From: a virus
DNA: 42,657 nucleotides
IMG/VR virus record: IMGVR_UViG_3300023242_000124
Coordinates: 1 to 42,657 of that record
Strand: one strand, 5' to 3'
Shown piece by piece: positions 14,603 through 22,173 of this stretch (position 1 is the stretch's first letter; the number at the start of each line of letters is the position of its first letter). The notes under the pieces were generated by a model. The model did no database searches. It was not told the DNA's origin and saw only the letters and a list, made by a program, of their open reading frames with translations. A program made the position numbers and the translations under genes.

Positions 14603-14884
14603 ATGTGTGAAAAGATGTTATCACAAGACAAGAACCAGCGACCCCTCGCTGGTCTCTCCAAGACCGAGCTGCGCACCCTGTGCGCCACCCACTATCGTGC
14701 CGCTGTCGCCCGAGAAGCCCAAGGCAAAGCGTTCATCCTGCGGGCCAAAGCAGGCGTCAAGACAGCCCCCCGTGCCAAGCACAAAGAGTGGAACCGCGAC
14801 GAGGCCGAGTCCCGCACCTTCGGTGCATTTAACAAGGCCAACCCACTAACACGAGAACGCTGGTCATACAGCGAGAACAAGTAA
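14603..14884 (+). CDS. Unknown early protein (93 aa)
   Basis: First gene after promoter P1, starting ATG 14603 with AAGGAACA upstream next to box 4. The protein is polar and basic, with a helical start (LAGLSKTELRTLCATHYRAA) and a C-terminal FGAFNKANPLTRERWSYSEN. One or two Cys residues are present but no motif is recognisable. It has no membrane segment. Early position and small size suggest a host-takeover or regulatory protein, which is inference only. Confidence 0.75.
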   Translation: MCEKMLSQDKNQRPLAGLSKTELRTLCATHYRAAVAREAQGKAFILRAKAGVKTAPRAKHKEWNRDEAESRTFGAFNKANPLTRERWSYSENK

Positions 14885-14894
14885 GGAGAAGAAG

Positions 14895-15101
14895 ATGAAA
14901 TGGTATATCGCAACTATCATGCGCGACTTCGCGTTCTATGGGTTCACCACCTGCCCGCTCACCGACGAGCAACTCACTGCACTCTACCGTGCCAACATCA
15001 AGGTCGATCAGGCCTACGGCATCGGGTGCGACGTGCATGCGGGTTTCAGCTTCGATGAGGCTGTTAGTGCCGCCACTAACAAGGAGAAAGAAGATGCCTG
15101 A
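14895..15101 (+). CDS. Unknown small protein (68 aa) carrying an in-frame box
   Basis: Starts ATG 14895 with AAGGAGAAGAAG upstream. The product begins MKWYIATIMRDFAFYGFTTC and has mixed helix/strand character. Box 5 (15063-15080) lies in its C-terminal end and is translated as VSAATN, followed by a Lys/Glu tail (KEKEDA). The last 8 bases overlap the next gene, so the box also serves as that gene's start-associated element. No family is recognised. Confidence 0.75.
   Translation: MKWYIATIMRDFAFYGFTTCPLTDEQLTALYRANIKVDQAYGIGCDVHAGFSFDEAVSAATNKEKEDA
15063..15080. promoter_or_regulatory. GTTAGTG box 5 (in-frame and start-associated)
   Basis: GTTAGTG-CCGC-CACTAAC, perfect arms. It lies inside the end of the 68-aa gene and 13 bases before the next ATG, immediately ahead of AAGGAGAAAG. 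Confidence 0.88.
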
Positions 15102-15297
15102 TTGTTATTGCCTCACCTGCGGTGACACCTATCCCGCTGCGCGGCGCGCGCTGGGCTACCAGACCTGCCTGTCATGCGGCGAGGAAGCCGCTATCGCGAT
15201 GCGCACCTCATGGTGCATCGTCCCCCTGCCAAAGCAGGGCTACACGCGGGTGAACAAGAAAGCCGAACTGAAACAACTTAACCAGAAGGTGCGATAA
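15094..15297 (+). CDS. Small zinc-finger protein (67 aa)
   Basis: ATG 15094 follows AAGGAGAAAGAAG and overlaps the previous gene by 8 bases. The product starts MPDCYCLTCGDTYPAARRAL and has CxxC pairs at C6/C9 and C25/C28, with extra Cys at 4 and 41. The pairs are spaced as in a small four-Cys zinc finger, similar to DksA/TraR-type fingers of phages. The C-terminus is basic (TRVNKKAELKQLNQKVR). It may modify host transcription or bind nucleic acid; this is a guess from the fold type. Confidence 0.75.
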   Translation: MPDCYCLTCGDTYPAARRALGYQTCLSCGEEAAIAMRTSWCIVPLPKQGYTRVNKKAELKQLNQKVR

Positions 15298-15298
15298 C

Positions 15299-15571
15299 AT
15301 GACGCCGCGATGGAAAGTGCGCCCCGAGACAAACGTAGAGCCCCTGATATTTCGTGGGCGGGCAGGCCCGTTGGATATATGGGAAGATACGTTTGACCTA
15401 TTCGCGCCTTTTCTCGCGGTCTACGAGGCGGGCGGGCGGACCGAGAGTTCGTGGTGCAGGGACGCCGAGCACGTAATCATGAAAGCCGAGCGGGCAGACA
15501 TACACCTCACGCTGCACGATCAGTGCAGGGTCCACCAGATATGTGCGGGAACCGCCGGCCGAGAACTTTGA
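15299..15571 (+). CDS. Unknown small protein (90 aa)
   Basis: Starts ATG 15299 just after the TAA of the zinc-finger gene, with a weak AAGGTGCG ribosome binding site. The protein contains PLDIWEDTFDLFAPFLAVYE and two His/Cys-rich segments near the end (HLTLHDQCRVHQICAG). No domain is recognised. The next promoter (P2) overlaps its 3' end. Coupled spacing supports it as a real gene. Confidence 0.65.
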   Translation: MTPRWKVRPETNVEPLIFRGRAGPLDIWEDTFDLFAPFLAVYEAGGRTESSWCRDAEHVIMKAERADIHLTLHDQCRVHQICAGTAGREL

Positions 15572-15596
15572 CATAGCGTGTGTAATACGCTATGAT
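15568..15596 (+). promoter_or_regulatory. Strong sigma70-type promoter P2
   Basis: TTGACA (15568-15573), 17-base spacer and TATGAT (15591-15596). ATACCAC at 15602-15608 lies at the predicted start, as in P1. Box 6 starts 73 bases after the -35 box, exactly as at P1. It should drive the DUF3150-like/MoxR/VWA operon. Confidence 0.82.
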
Positions 15597-15640
15597 AAGA
15601 TATACCACAAAAACACACTACAACAAACCAGCCGTCACTT

Positions 15641-15658
15641 GTTAGTGGCGGCACTAAC
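15641..15658. promoter_or_regulatory. GTTAGTG box 6 (start-associated)
   Basis: GTTAGTG-GCGG-CACTAAC, perfect arms, in the P2 leader, 17 bases before ATG 15676 and just ahead of GGAGAGAG. Confidence 0.88.
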
Positions 15659-15675
15659 ACTGGAGAGAGAACACG

Positions 15676-16557
15676 ATGCCTAATGATTTCAATACCCCGA
15701 CGATCTCGTCATCCTCGATGCTGGTCGAACTCAGCATCTCAACGTGGACTGGACGCAAGCTGGACAAGCGCGCATCCAAGGACATCACATCGCAGAACTA
15801 CGCGGCTGACGGCGTAGCTAACGTGAACAAGAAGCTGCTGGGCGACTGCGCCGAATTGAGCGCAGTGCAGAAGTTCACAGCCAACCTGCGAAACGCACAC
15901 TATTCCATGACCATGCCGTGGTCCGACACGGGGCTGCGCCTGCTGCCTACAGCGCAGTATTTCAAGTATCACGCGCAGATGACCGCGTTGCAGGCAGAAT
16001 ACGGGCGGCTCGTGGCGCTGTTCCTGAACGCATACGACTGGGAGATCATGCAGGCACAGACAAAGCTGGGCGACCTGTTCATCCGCGACGACTACCCCAC
16101 GACCGAGAGCCTGCATAACAAGTTTAGCTTCAGGCTGACTTACATCCCGCTGCCCGATGCAGGTGACTTCCGCATCGACATTGCCAACGACGCAGCCGAG
16201 GAACTGCGCGCGCACTACCAGAACTACTACACCACACAGTTGGGTGTCGCCATGAAGGACGTGTGGAAGCGGACATACGACGCGCTGTCCCGCATGAGCG
16301 AGCGGCTCGACTACGCCGACCACGAACAGAAGAAGGTGTTTCGTGACACACTCGTGGAGAACGTAGCCGAGATGATCGACCTGATGCGTGTGTGTAACGT
16401 GGCCAACGACATGCAGATGGCTGCGATGGCCGACAACCTCGAAGAAGCCATGCGTGGTGTGACACCCGATGCACTGCGTGAGGACGAGTGGCTGCGCCGC
16501 GAGACTAAGCGCAACGTGGACAAAGCGATCAAGGCCCTGCCCTCGCTCGACATCTAA
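15676..16557 (+). CDS. DUF3150-like protein of MoxR/VWA operon
   Basis: A 293-aa protein starting ATG 15676 with GGAGAGAGAACACG upstream. The N-terminus has LVELSISTWTGRKLDKRASK, which resembles the start I recall for DUF3150 proteins, followed by a NVNKKLL segment. The rest is long helices (AQMTALQAEYGRLVALFLNA; then NYYTTQLGVAMKDVWKRTYD) with no catalytic motif. Genes of this type often lie beside MoxR-like ATPases and VWA proteins in bacteria and phages, as here. A structural or adaptor role for the ATPase is inferred. The family name should be verified. Confidence 0.65.
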   Translation: MPNDFNTPTISSSSMLVELSISTWTGRKLDKRASKDITSQNYAADGVANVNKKLLGDCAELSAVQKFTANLRNAHYSMTMPWSDTGLRLLPTAQYFKYHAQMTALQAEYGRLVALFLNAYDWEIMQAQTKLGDLFIRDDYPTTESLHNKFSFRLTYIPLPDAGDFRIDIANDAAEELRAHYQNYYTTQLGVAMKDVWKRTYDALSRMSERLDYADHEQKKVFRDTLVENVAEMIDLMRVCNVANDMQMAAMADNLEEAMRGVTPDALREDEWLRRETKRNVDKAIKALPSLDI

Positions 16558-16592
16558 GATGTCGGCTAGTGAACCATAACAAAACAGGCGGC

Positions 16593-16610
16593 GTTAGTGC
16601 CGCCACTAAC
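16593..16610. promoter_or_regulatory. GTTAGTG box 7 (start-associated)
   Basis: GTTAGTG-CCGC-CACTAAC, perfect arms, 20 bases before ATG 16631 and followed by AACCAAGGAG. Confidence 0.88.
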
Positions 16611-16630
16611 ACAACCAAGGAGAACTACAC

Positions 16631-17722
16631 ATGACTACCGCACAACAGATGTATCACATCAACCTCGACCAGATCGCAGCACTCATCAAGGCGACGGGTC
16701 ACAAGCGCACCACACTGGTGCAAGGCCACATGGGCACAGGCAAGAGCAGCCTGCTGCGCACGCTCGCCAACGATCTACCACAACACACCGCGTGTTACTT
16801 CGACTGCACCACCAAGGACTTGGGTGACATCACGCTGCCTGAGATAATGAAGACGAGCGGGAAAGGATACGTGACCTATGCCACCAACGAGGAGTTGGGT
16901 GCGCACCATGGCGGGCCAATTATCCTGATGATCGACGAGTATGGCAAGGCTAATCCCGCCGTGAAGAACGCACTGTTACGTCTCATGCTGGAGCGCAAGA
17001 TCGGTAGCTACGAGCTGCATCCTGACAGCGTTGTGTTCGCCACCACTAACCTCGGTGCCGAGGGTGTCGGTGACTTGTTGCCACCTCATGCGCGTAACCG
17101 CATCACCGTGGTGACTGCGCGCAAGCCGAGCAACATGGAGTGGATCGAGTGGGGCATCAACAACGGCGTGGACCACACCCTGTTGGGCTGGTGCAAGGAC
17201 AACCCGCAGCTGTTCCTTGGCTTCGAGGACATCAAAGACCCCGAGGAGAACCCGTATATTTACCACCCCAAGGCACAGCGTGCAGCGTTCGTCACACCTC
17301 GCTCGCTCGAAGCTGCCTCGGATGTTCTCAAGGAACGCCACCTGATCGACCAGCAGACTACAACGGCGGCGCTCATGGGCACGATCGGTGACCGTGCGGC
17401 GATGGACCTGATGGCCTTTGTCAGTCTGGCTGACCAGCTGCCCTCGCTGGAGAGCATCAAGAAAGACCCGCTCAATGCACTGGTGCCTGCCTCTGCCGCA
17501 GCTGTTTGTATGGTGGTGTATCGGACACTTGCATCATTGGAGCGTGACTGGCTCGATGCGTGGATGGAATATATGCAGCGGCTCGACAAGGAAGCGCAGG
17601 GTATGTTCGCCAATGGTGTGCGTGCTCCCAAGTATTCCAAGCAGGCTATGGTGATGACCAACAAGAAGTTCACGGCGTGGGCCATGCAGAACAACTACCT
17701 GTTTGCAGCAGATAAGAAGTGA
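16631..17722 (+). CDS. MoxR/CobS-like AAA+ ATPase
   Basis: A 363-aa protein starting ATG 16631 behind AAGGAGAACTACAC. Walker A is GHMGTGKSS (32-40), Walker B is LMIDE (about 99-103), sensor 1 is FATTN (136-140) and HARNRIT supplies a likely arginine finger. A C-terminal helical region of about 180 residues completes the MoxR-type layout. Such ATPases usually act with a VWA-domain partner to remodel or load cofactors into target complexes (RavA-ViaA, CobS-CobT). Here the VWA partner is two genes downstream. Its target in this phage is unknown. Confidence 0.85.
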   Translation: MTTAQQMYHINLDQIAALIKATGHKRTTLVQGHMGTGKSSLLRTLANDLPQHTACYFDCTTKDLGDITLPEIMKTSGKGYVTYATNEELGAHHGGPIILMIDEYGKANPAVKNALLRLMLERKIGSYELHPDSVVFATTNLGAEGVGDLLPPHARNRITVVTARKPSNMEWIEWGINNGVDHTLLGWCKDNPQLFLGFEDIKDPEENPYIYHPKAQRAAFVTPRSLEAASDVLKERHLIDQQTTTAALMGTIGDRAAMDLMAFVSLADQLPSLESIKKDPLNALVPASAAAVCMVVYRTLASLERDWLDAWMEYMQRLDKEAQGMFANGVRAPKYSKQAMVMTNKKFTAWAMQNNYLFAADKK

Positions 17723-17733
17723 GGAGAGAAACA

Positions 17734-18054
17734 ATGGCTAAGAGATACAAGCGCAAGACGTCGAGTAACACCGGCACAGCATGGACGGACGAGCACACTG
17801 ACACATTGCTTACCATGTATCATGCAGGGTTTGACACGTGGGATATTGCCAAAGCACTTAACCGCTCGAGAGGCGCGGTGCAGCAGCGCATCTACGTCAC
17901 GGGCCTGCACAAGCAGCCGAAAAGATACGAGACTGTTAGTGTACCACTAACAAGTGAGGACGCAACTAAACACGTGGTTAGTGATACTAACACGTCGACA
18001 TTAAAACGCTGGTGGACCCGCTTGTTCGGCGGGTCAGATATGGGAGCACAATAA
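17734..18054 (+). CDS. Small HTH DNA-binding protein
   Basis: Start chosen at ATG 17734 (MAKRYKRKTSSNTGTAW), which has GAGGAGAGAAACA upstream; the frame extends to 17719. The 106-aa product has a Myb/GcrA-like helix-turn-helix: AWTDEHTDTLLTMYHAGFDT then WDIAKALNRSRGAVQQRIYV. A flexible tail follows that is encoded by two GTTAGTG boxes (VSVPLT and VSDTN) and ends in a short aromatic-basic segment. It lies between the ATPase and VWA genes. It is one candidate regulator of the boxes or of the operon, by inference. Confidence 0.75.
   Translation: MAKRYKRKTSSNTGTAWTDEHTDTLLTMYHAGFDTWDIAKALNRSRGAVQQRIYVTGLHKQPKRYETVSVPLTSEDATKHVVSDTNTSTLKRWWTRLFGGSDMGAQ
17935..17951. promoter_or_regulatory. GTTAGTG box 8 (in-frame)
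   Basis: GTTAGTG-TAC-CACTAAC, perfect arms, translated in phase GTT-AGT in the linker after the HTH domain. Confidence 0.82.
17977..17991. promoter_or_regulatory. GTTAGTG box 9 (degenerate, in-frame)
   Basis: GTTAGTG-A-TACTAAC with a single-base spacer and one arm mismatch, 26 bases after box 8 in the same gene and phase. Confidence 0.5.
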
Positions 18055-18055
18055 C

Positions 18056-19273
18056 ATGCTGATGATGGGTAACTTAACGCCAGACCAGAGGGTGCAGAAG
18101 GCTGTGATCGACATCATGGCTAACCTCAAATACAGGGCGCTGGTAGGTGTGCTAATGATCGGGGCACGACGTGTCGAGCATGACGCGCAGCGTTGTCCGA
18201 CTGCATATACCAACGGCAAGGACGAGGTGTATGGCGCTGACTTCATCGCCGACCTCAACGACAGACAGCTGCGCTTCCTTGTGCTGCACGAGGTGTATCA
18301 CAAACTCTATCGCCACCTCACCACGTGGCAACATCTCTACAAGGAGAACGCGCAGCTGGCCAACATGGCCTGTGACTACGTCATCAACGGTAAGCTGGTC
18401 GACGACAACGCTGACCTGTTCGCCACCATGGACGGCAAGCTGAGCATCGGGTGCTACGACGACAAGTATCGTGGGTGGGACAGCGCGCAGGTGTTCAACG
18501 ACCTCAAGAAGAACCCGCCCCCGCAGGGGCAGGGCAGTGGTGTTAGTGGCGGCACTAACACGGGAAATGGCTTCGATGAGCACGGCTGGGATGATGCGTC
18601 CGACATGACCGCAGAAGAACAGCGGGACTTGGCGCGTGAGATCGACGAGGCTGTGCGGCAAGGTGCGCTGGCTGCTGGCAAGCTGGGCAGTGGTGCTGAC
18701 CGCGACATGGTTGAACTGTTGCAGCCACAAGTGGACTGGCGCGAGGTGCTGCGTGACTTCGTGCAAACAACTTGTCAGGGCAATGACTACTCGACATGGC
18801 GCAGGCCCAACCGTCGTTACATCGGCGCGGGTATCTACCTGCCGAGTGGTATCAGCGAGAGTATCGGTGAGATCGTGGTGGCTATCGACACGTCAGGCAG
18901 CATCGGTGCGCGTGAACTGGGTGCCTTCCTCGCCGAAATCAAATCGGTGGCGGACACGGTGCACCCCGAGGCTATTCGCATCCTGTATTGGGACACGCGC
19001 GTGGCAGGTGACGAGCGGTATGAAGGGGCCGAAGCGGACAACATCGTGCAGTCTACCAAGCCCAAGGGCGGCGGCGGCACCGACGTGCGCTGTGTGCCAC
19101 AATACATCGCAGACAAACAGATCAAGGCGCAGGCAGTGATCGTGCTGACCGACGGCTATCTGTGCGGTGGCTGGGGTGAGTGGCACCACCCTGTGCTGTG
19201 GACTGTGTTGGACAACGAGCGGGCCAGCCCTGACGTGGGCAAGACCGTGCACATTGAATCGAGGGATATGTGA
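18056..19273 (+). CDS. VWA-domain protein with metallopeptidase-like N-terminus
   Basis: A 405-aa protein starting ATG 18056 with GGGAG upstream. The N-terminal domain (about 1-200) resembles DUF2201-type metallopeptidase-like proteins and has H78-E-V-Y-H82 in LVLHEVYHKLYRHL. A Gly-rich linker encoded by box 10 follows (VSGGTN). The C-terminal VWA-like domain has a MIDAS: D278-T-S280-G-S282, T342 in GGGGTDV and D366 in LTDGYLC. Partner of the upstream MoxR-like ATPase by analogy with ViaA or CobT. A third zinc ligand was not identified, so peptidase activity is uncertain. Confidence 0.82.
   Translation: MLMMGNLTPDQRVQKAVIDIMANLKYRALVGVLMIGARRVEHDAQRCPTAYTNGKDEVYGADFIADLNDRQLRFLVLHEVYHKLYRHLTTWQHLYKENAQLANMACDYVINGKLVDDNADLFATMDGKLSIGCYDDKYRGWDSAQVFNDLKKNPPPQGQGSGVSGGTNTGNGFDEHGWDDASDMTAEEQRDLAREIDEAVRQGALAAGKLGSGADRDMVELLQPQVDWREVLRDFVQTTCQGNDYSTWRRPNRRYIGAGIYLPSGISESIGEIVVAIDTSGSIGARELGAFLAEIKSVADTVHPEAIRILYWDTRVAGDERYEGAEADNIVQSTKPKGGGGTDVRCVPQYIADKQIKAQAVIVLTDGYLCGGWGEWHHPVLWTVLDNERASPDVGKTVHIESRDM
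18542..18559. promoter_or_regulatory. GTTAGTG box 10 (in-frame linker)
   Basis: GTTAGTG-GCGG-CACTAAC, perfect arms, translated VSGGTN in the Gly-rich linker between the HExxH and VWA domains. Confidence 0.82.
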
Positions 19274-19380
19274 AGCGGCGGCAGGTAGGCCTAGTCGTAA
19301 TAACAAGTGTGGCTCGGTGGGTAGCAAGCAGCCCACCAGACTACTTAACACCGAAACAGAAAAAGATATGGAGAAGAAAC

Positions 19381-19791
19381 ATGGGATACAGAAGTGACGT
19401 GTTGATCGCTGTGGCGTTCAAGAACAAGGCACAACGCGACGAGGTGTTGGCAGTCTATGTGATGGACCAGCGTGTGACGGACAACAACCTCGCACCTGCG
19501 AGGTGGAAGAACTACGACGAGGGTGAATACCCCGTGCTGTATTTCGAGGCCGAAGATGTCAAGTGGTATGACAACTACGACGACGTGCAGGGTATCGAGC
19601 ACCTGATCGACGTGGCGTCTAACTTCGCACAGGAACGTGGGCATCCGTTCGCTGCACTACACTATCGCATCGGCGAGGAACTCAGCGACATCGAAACCAC
19701 TGAGAAGAAGGCTGATCCCAGCGGGGAGATGATGAGTTTCTTATTCGACATGTGCGGCATCAAGCGCCGCCTCACACACAACTTCGGTTAG
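19381..19791 (+). CDS. Conserved phage protein (136 aa)
   Basis: Start chosen at ATG 19381 (MGYRSDVLIAVAFKNKAQRD) with GGAGAAGAAAC upstream; the frame is open from GTG 19270 but that start lacks a ribosome binding site. The MGYRSDV opening is one I recall from a family of small phage proteins. The middle is acidic and aromatic (YFEAEDVKWYDNYDDVQGIE). Its TAG stop lies inside box 11. No membrane segment or catalytic motif is visible. The function is unknown. Confidence 0.75.
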   Translation: MGYRSDVLIAVAFKNKAQRDEVLAVYVMDQRVTDNNLAPARWKNYDEGEYPVLYFEAEDVKWYDNYDDVQGIEHLIDVASNFAQERGHPFAALHYRIGEELSDIETTEKKADPSGEMMSFLFDMCGIKRRLTHNFG

Positions 19792-19803
19792 TGCGACACT
19801 AAC
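19787..19803. promoter_or_regulatory. GTTAGTG box 11 (provides stop; start-associated)
   Basis: GTTAGTG-CGA-CACTAAC, perfect arms. Its TAG ends the 136-aa gene and it lies 18 bases before ATG 19822, ahead of AAGGAGATATAAC. Confidence 0.88.
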
Positions 19804-19821
19804 AAACCAAGGAGATATAAC

Positions 19822-20871
19822 ATGGCACTTACTTACTCTACCTTCAACACGTTCGCTGACGTCGAATCGTGGTATGAGCGCATCAAGCCACTGGGCGGTG
19901 CAGCCAACGCAGGTAAAGACATACGACCAATCGGTGGTCGTAGGCGCAAGTGGGAGCGCATCGCCAAGGTCAGTGACAACTGCTACGCGCTGTCTGATGG
20001 CTTCCAATATGGCGACGAGTACTTCGGCAAGTGGCTCTACAGGGGGGATGTCGCATACACGCCGACACTCAAAGACATGGCGTTCTACGCACCGATCGTG
20101 TGGCGCAAGCACAAGGATGGCACCGAGACAATTACCTTCCGTAACGGGGCAGGCAATGGTGCCCACAACATGCGCTATGCGTTCTTATATAGACACACAC
20201 CGCATGGGGTCGGGTTCCGCAGCCGCAACGGCAAGCACTTCATCGAGGCTGCGGGCGGCACATACTATCTCGCTAAGGGTAAAACAGTGCCGCGCGTGGT
20301 GTGGGAGAACACACAAAAAGAACTCGCTACGGTGCGTGGTGGCAATACCCCCAAATGGCTCGAATGGCAGCGAGTCAAGGACGACGGGGCGTCGCTCACG
20401 TTCAAGCGCACTGACATAATGGGAGGGCGTGGCTATCTGTGGGAGTTTGTCAGTGGTGGCAAGCCAGTCCCTGTGCCTCCGAGGAAGCGTGTGGACCTCA
20501 AGACCAAGGCCAAGTTAAAGCCGCACGTCGAAGCGTTCCGTGACTGGGTACTAGCTGTTGGCCCGCTCATGCCGACGCGTGACTACCAATACGAGCGTAT
20601 CTTGCGTGACGGCTTAGCCGATTGGGGTAAGGAGACAGGCACTAAGGTTAGCAACACATGGAGCCTAGCGTATATGCTCGAACCAAAACTATCACGTCAG
20701 ATCATGGCGGATGAAGCGCACCCGATGCGGTTGCAGCTAGCCTATGTGGCTGTGACGCAGGCTGAACTTCTTACGCCATGCTTGGACGAGGACGACGTGA
20801 AGCAGGTCAAGGCAGCGTTTAACCGCTGGGTCAACAATCAGCTTGGCTTGGTAAAAGAAGTGAAGGGATGA
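19822..20871 (+). CDS. Unknown protein (349 aa)
   Basis: Starts ATG 19822 behind AAGGAGATATAAC. The first 60 residues include YSTFNTFADVESWYERIKPL and a basic GGRRRKWERIAK stretch; the middle is rich in aromatic residues and strands (TITFRNGAGNGAHNMRYAF). The last 130 residues look helical with a KPHVEAFRDWVLAVGPLMPT start. I recognise no domain. Together with the next two genes it may extend the ATPase/VWA operon; shared transcription is likely since no terminator is seen between them. Confidence 0.8.
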   Translation: MALTYSTFNTFADVESWYERIKPLGGAANAGKDIRPIGGRRRKWERIAKVSDNCYALSDGFQYGDEYFGKWLYRGDVAYTPTLKDMAFYAPIVWRKHKDGTETITFRNGAGNGAHNMRYAFLYRHTPHGVGFRSRNGKHFIEAAGGTYYLAKGKTVPRVVWENTQKELATVRGGNTPKWLEWQRVKDDGASLTFKRTDIMGGRGYLWEFVSGGKPVPVPPRKRVDLKTKAKLKPHVEAFRDWVLAVGPLMPTRDYQYERILRDGLADWGKETGTKVSNTWSLAYMLEPKLSRQIMADEAHPMRLQLAYVAVTQAELLTPCLDEDDVKQVKAAFNRWVNNQLGLVKEVKG

Positions 20872-20875
20872 AGCG

Positions 20876-21742
20876 ATGAGTAAGATGGAAGCAGCATACG
20901 TACGCCAGCTATTGGAAGAGCACGACAAGCGGGAGGAGCAAGTCCCGTATAACGCTGTGCTGCGTGACTTTCGCCGAGATGTAGAGGCGGCGATCCCCGG
21001 ATGCCGCACGACACTACGTAATAACAACTGGGCTTGGGTCTATATGCCAGAGGACCACATCGCCATGGGTGCCATAGGGTTCGGTAACTTCAGCCAGAAC
21101 GGCAAGGGCGGCAACGTCTACGCCGTGCATGCTCGCAACATTGTGAACGGTAAATACAGCAGCGGCTCCACGCAGCATAACATGGTGATGAGTTCTAACT
21201 GTAGTGTCGCCGTGAAGAGCGCCAAGAAGTTTCTGCGCAGGCTATCGCCGAAGGAGTTGGTGGAGCACACGTACTCACACGTCCGTGATGCCATCAGCCA
21301 GATGCGGCAGTCAGCGCGCGAGGTGATGACGAGCGAAGAGGTCAGACTATTTGGTGCAGGCCTCTATAACAGGAAGGACGCCCCTGTGCTAGTAGAACTC
21401 AAGCGCCTCATAACAAGCGAGCATACGTTTTTCGACACGACACTGACCGACAGGCTCACCGAGTATTTCGCACTGGGGGCCGAGAATGATAACGCACAGC
21501 AGCCCTACAACATGCTGTTTGTCTCGATCACGCAGGGTGGGGGTAAGCAGCGGTTCGATATTGTGCCCGTGGACAAAGCCGAGAACCACTGGCCCATGAT
21601 GGGTGAGATCGAGACATACTATGACGACTTGCCCGAGCATATACTTGGTCGGTTGGCAGTGATGAGTATGGTGGAGGACGGCGCGTTCGTGCCCGGCGTG
21701 GGCTTCAAACACACAGAGGGGATGTTTTATGTGGCTAGGTGA
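20876..21742 (+). CDS. Unknown protein (288 aa)
   Basis: Starts ATG 20876 behind AAGGGATGAAGCG, 4 bases after the previous stop. The N-terminus is charged and helical (YVRQLLEEHDKREEQVPYNA). A beta region with HIAMGAIGFGNFSQNGKGGN follows, and then a helical domain (HTYSHVRDAISQMRQSARE). There is no signal peptide, membrane segment or catalytic motif that I recognise. It is coupled to both neighbours. The function is unknown. Confidence 0.8.
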   Translation: MSKMEAAYVRQLLEEHDKREEQVPYNAVLRDFRRDVEAAIPGCRTTLRNNNWAWVYMPEDHIAMGAIGFGNFSQNGKGGNVYAVHARNIVNGKYSSGSTQHNMVMSSNCSVAVKSAKKFLRRLSPKELVEHTYSHVRDAISQMRQSAREVMTSEEVRLFGAGLYNRKDAPVLVELKRLITSEHTFFDTTLTDRLTEYFALGAENDNAQQPYNMLFVSITQGGGKQRFDIVPVDKAENHWPMMGEIETYYDDLPEHILGRLAVMSMVEDGAFVPGVGFKHTEGMFYVAR

Positions 21743-22109
21743 AAAAGATTTCGCTGACTACAGAGGTATGAAGTTTATAAAATACCGCGACCTAGTCCAA
21801 GCACATGGCTGGTACAGGTGTAGCCAGCGCGCGGCGTATTGGGTCGGCGATACCGAGAAGCTACCACCTGATGATAACATATACCGTGTTACTGTAGACG
21901 GTGTGATCGGACATGTTCGTGTAGCATGTATTGGCCTAGAAAGTGTTGACGCGATAGTAGATGGTAACTACGATGGTATCGAATCGCTTCCGGACTGGAT
22001 GCGAGAGAAGATTACCTTACTCAGTATGCTGAGCTGTACCCCACCGACTGAACCTGTCGAGGGTGTGGGTCGGCGTATCAACGACGAAACATATTGGGTG
22101 TTTTGTTAG
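21729..22109 (+). CDS. Unknown small protein (126 aa)
   Basis: Starts ATG 21729, overlapping the previous gene by 14 bases. The sequence MWLGEKDFADYRGMKFIKYR continues with a mostly beta segment (DNIYRVTVDGVIGHVRVACI). It ends YWVFC with a TAG stop supplied by box 12. No domain is recognised. It closes the run of unknown genes after the VWA protein and is followed by a UUCG-capped hairpin. Confidence 0.7.
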   Translation: MWLGEKDFADYRGMKFIKYRDLVQAHGWYRCSQRAAYWVGDTEKLPPDDNIYRVTVDGVIGHVRVACIGLESVDAIVDGNYDGIESLPDWMREKITLLSMLSCTPPTEPVEGVGRRINDETYWVFC

Positions 22110-22121
22110 TGCGACACTAAC
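22105..22121. promoter_or_regulatory. GTTAGTG box 12 (provides stop)
   Basis: GTTAGTG-CGA-CACTAAC, perfect arms. Its TAG ends the 126-aa gene. The following bases include a GGGGC-TTCG-GCCCC hairpin and an ACCGAAACCAGTT segment also found after box 3. Confidence 0.86.
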
Positions 22122-22122
22122 A

Positions 22123-22136
22123 GGGGCTTCGGCCCC
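22123..22136 (+). other. UUCG-capped hairpin after box 12
   Basis: GGGGC-TTCG-GCCCC-type stem with C-G closing pair directly follows box 12. There is no T-run, so it is more likely an RNA-stability or processing structure than a terminator. Confidence 0.55.
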
Positions 22137-22173
22137 CACCCACAAACCGAAACCAGTTACCGCGGAGAGCGCC

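Noticed and set aside
19274-19380. Possible tRNA or structured RNA (GGCTCGGTGGGTAGC looks like a D-arm).
   Set aside because: No T-arm (GGTTCxAxxCC) or closing acceptor stem is present; only a short GGTGGG/CCCACC hairpin is seen.
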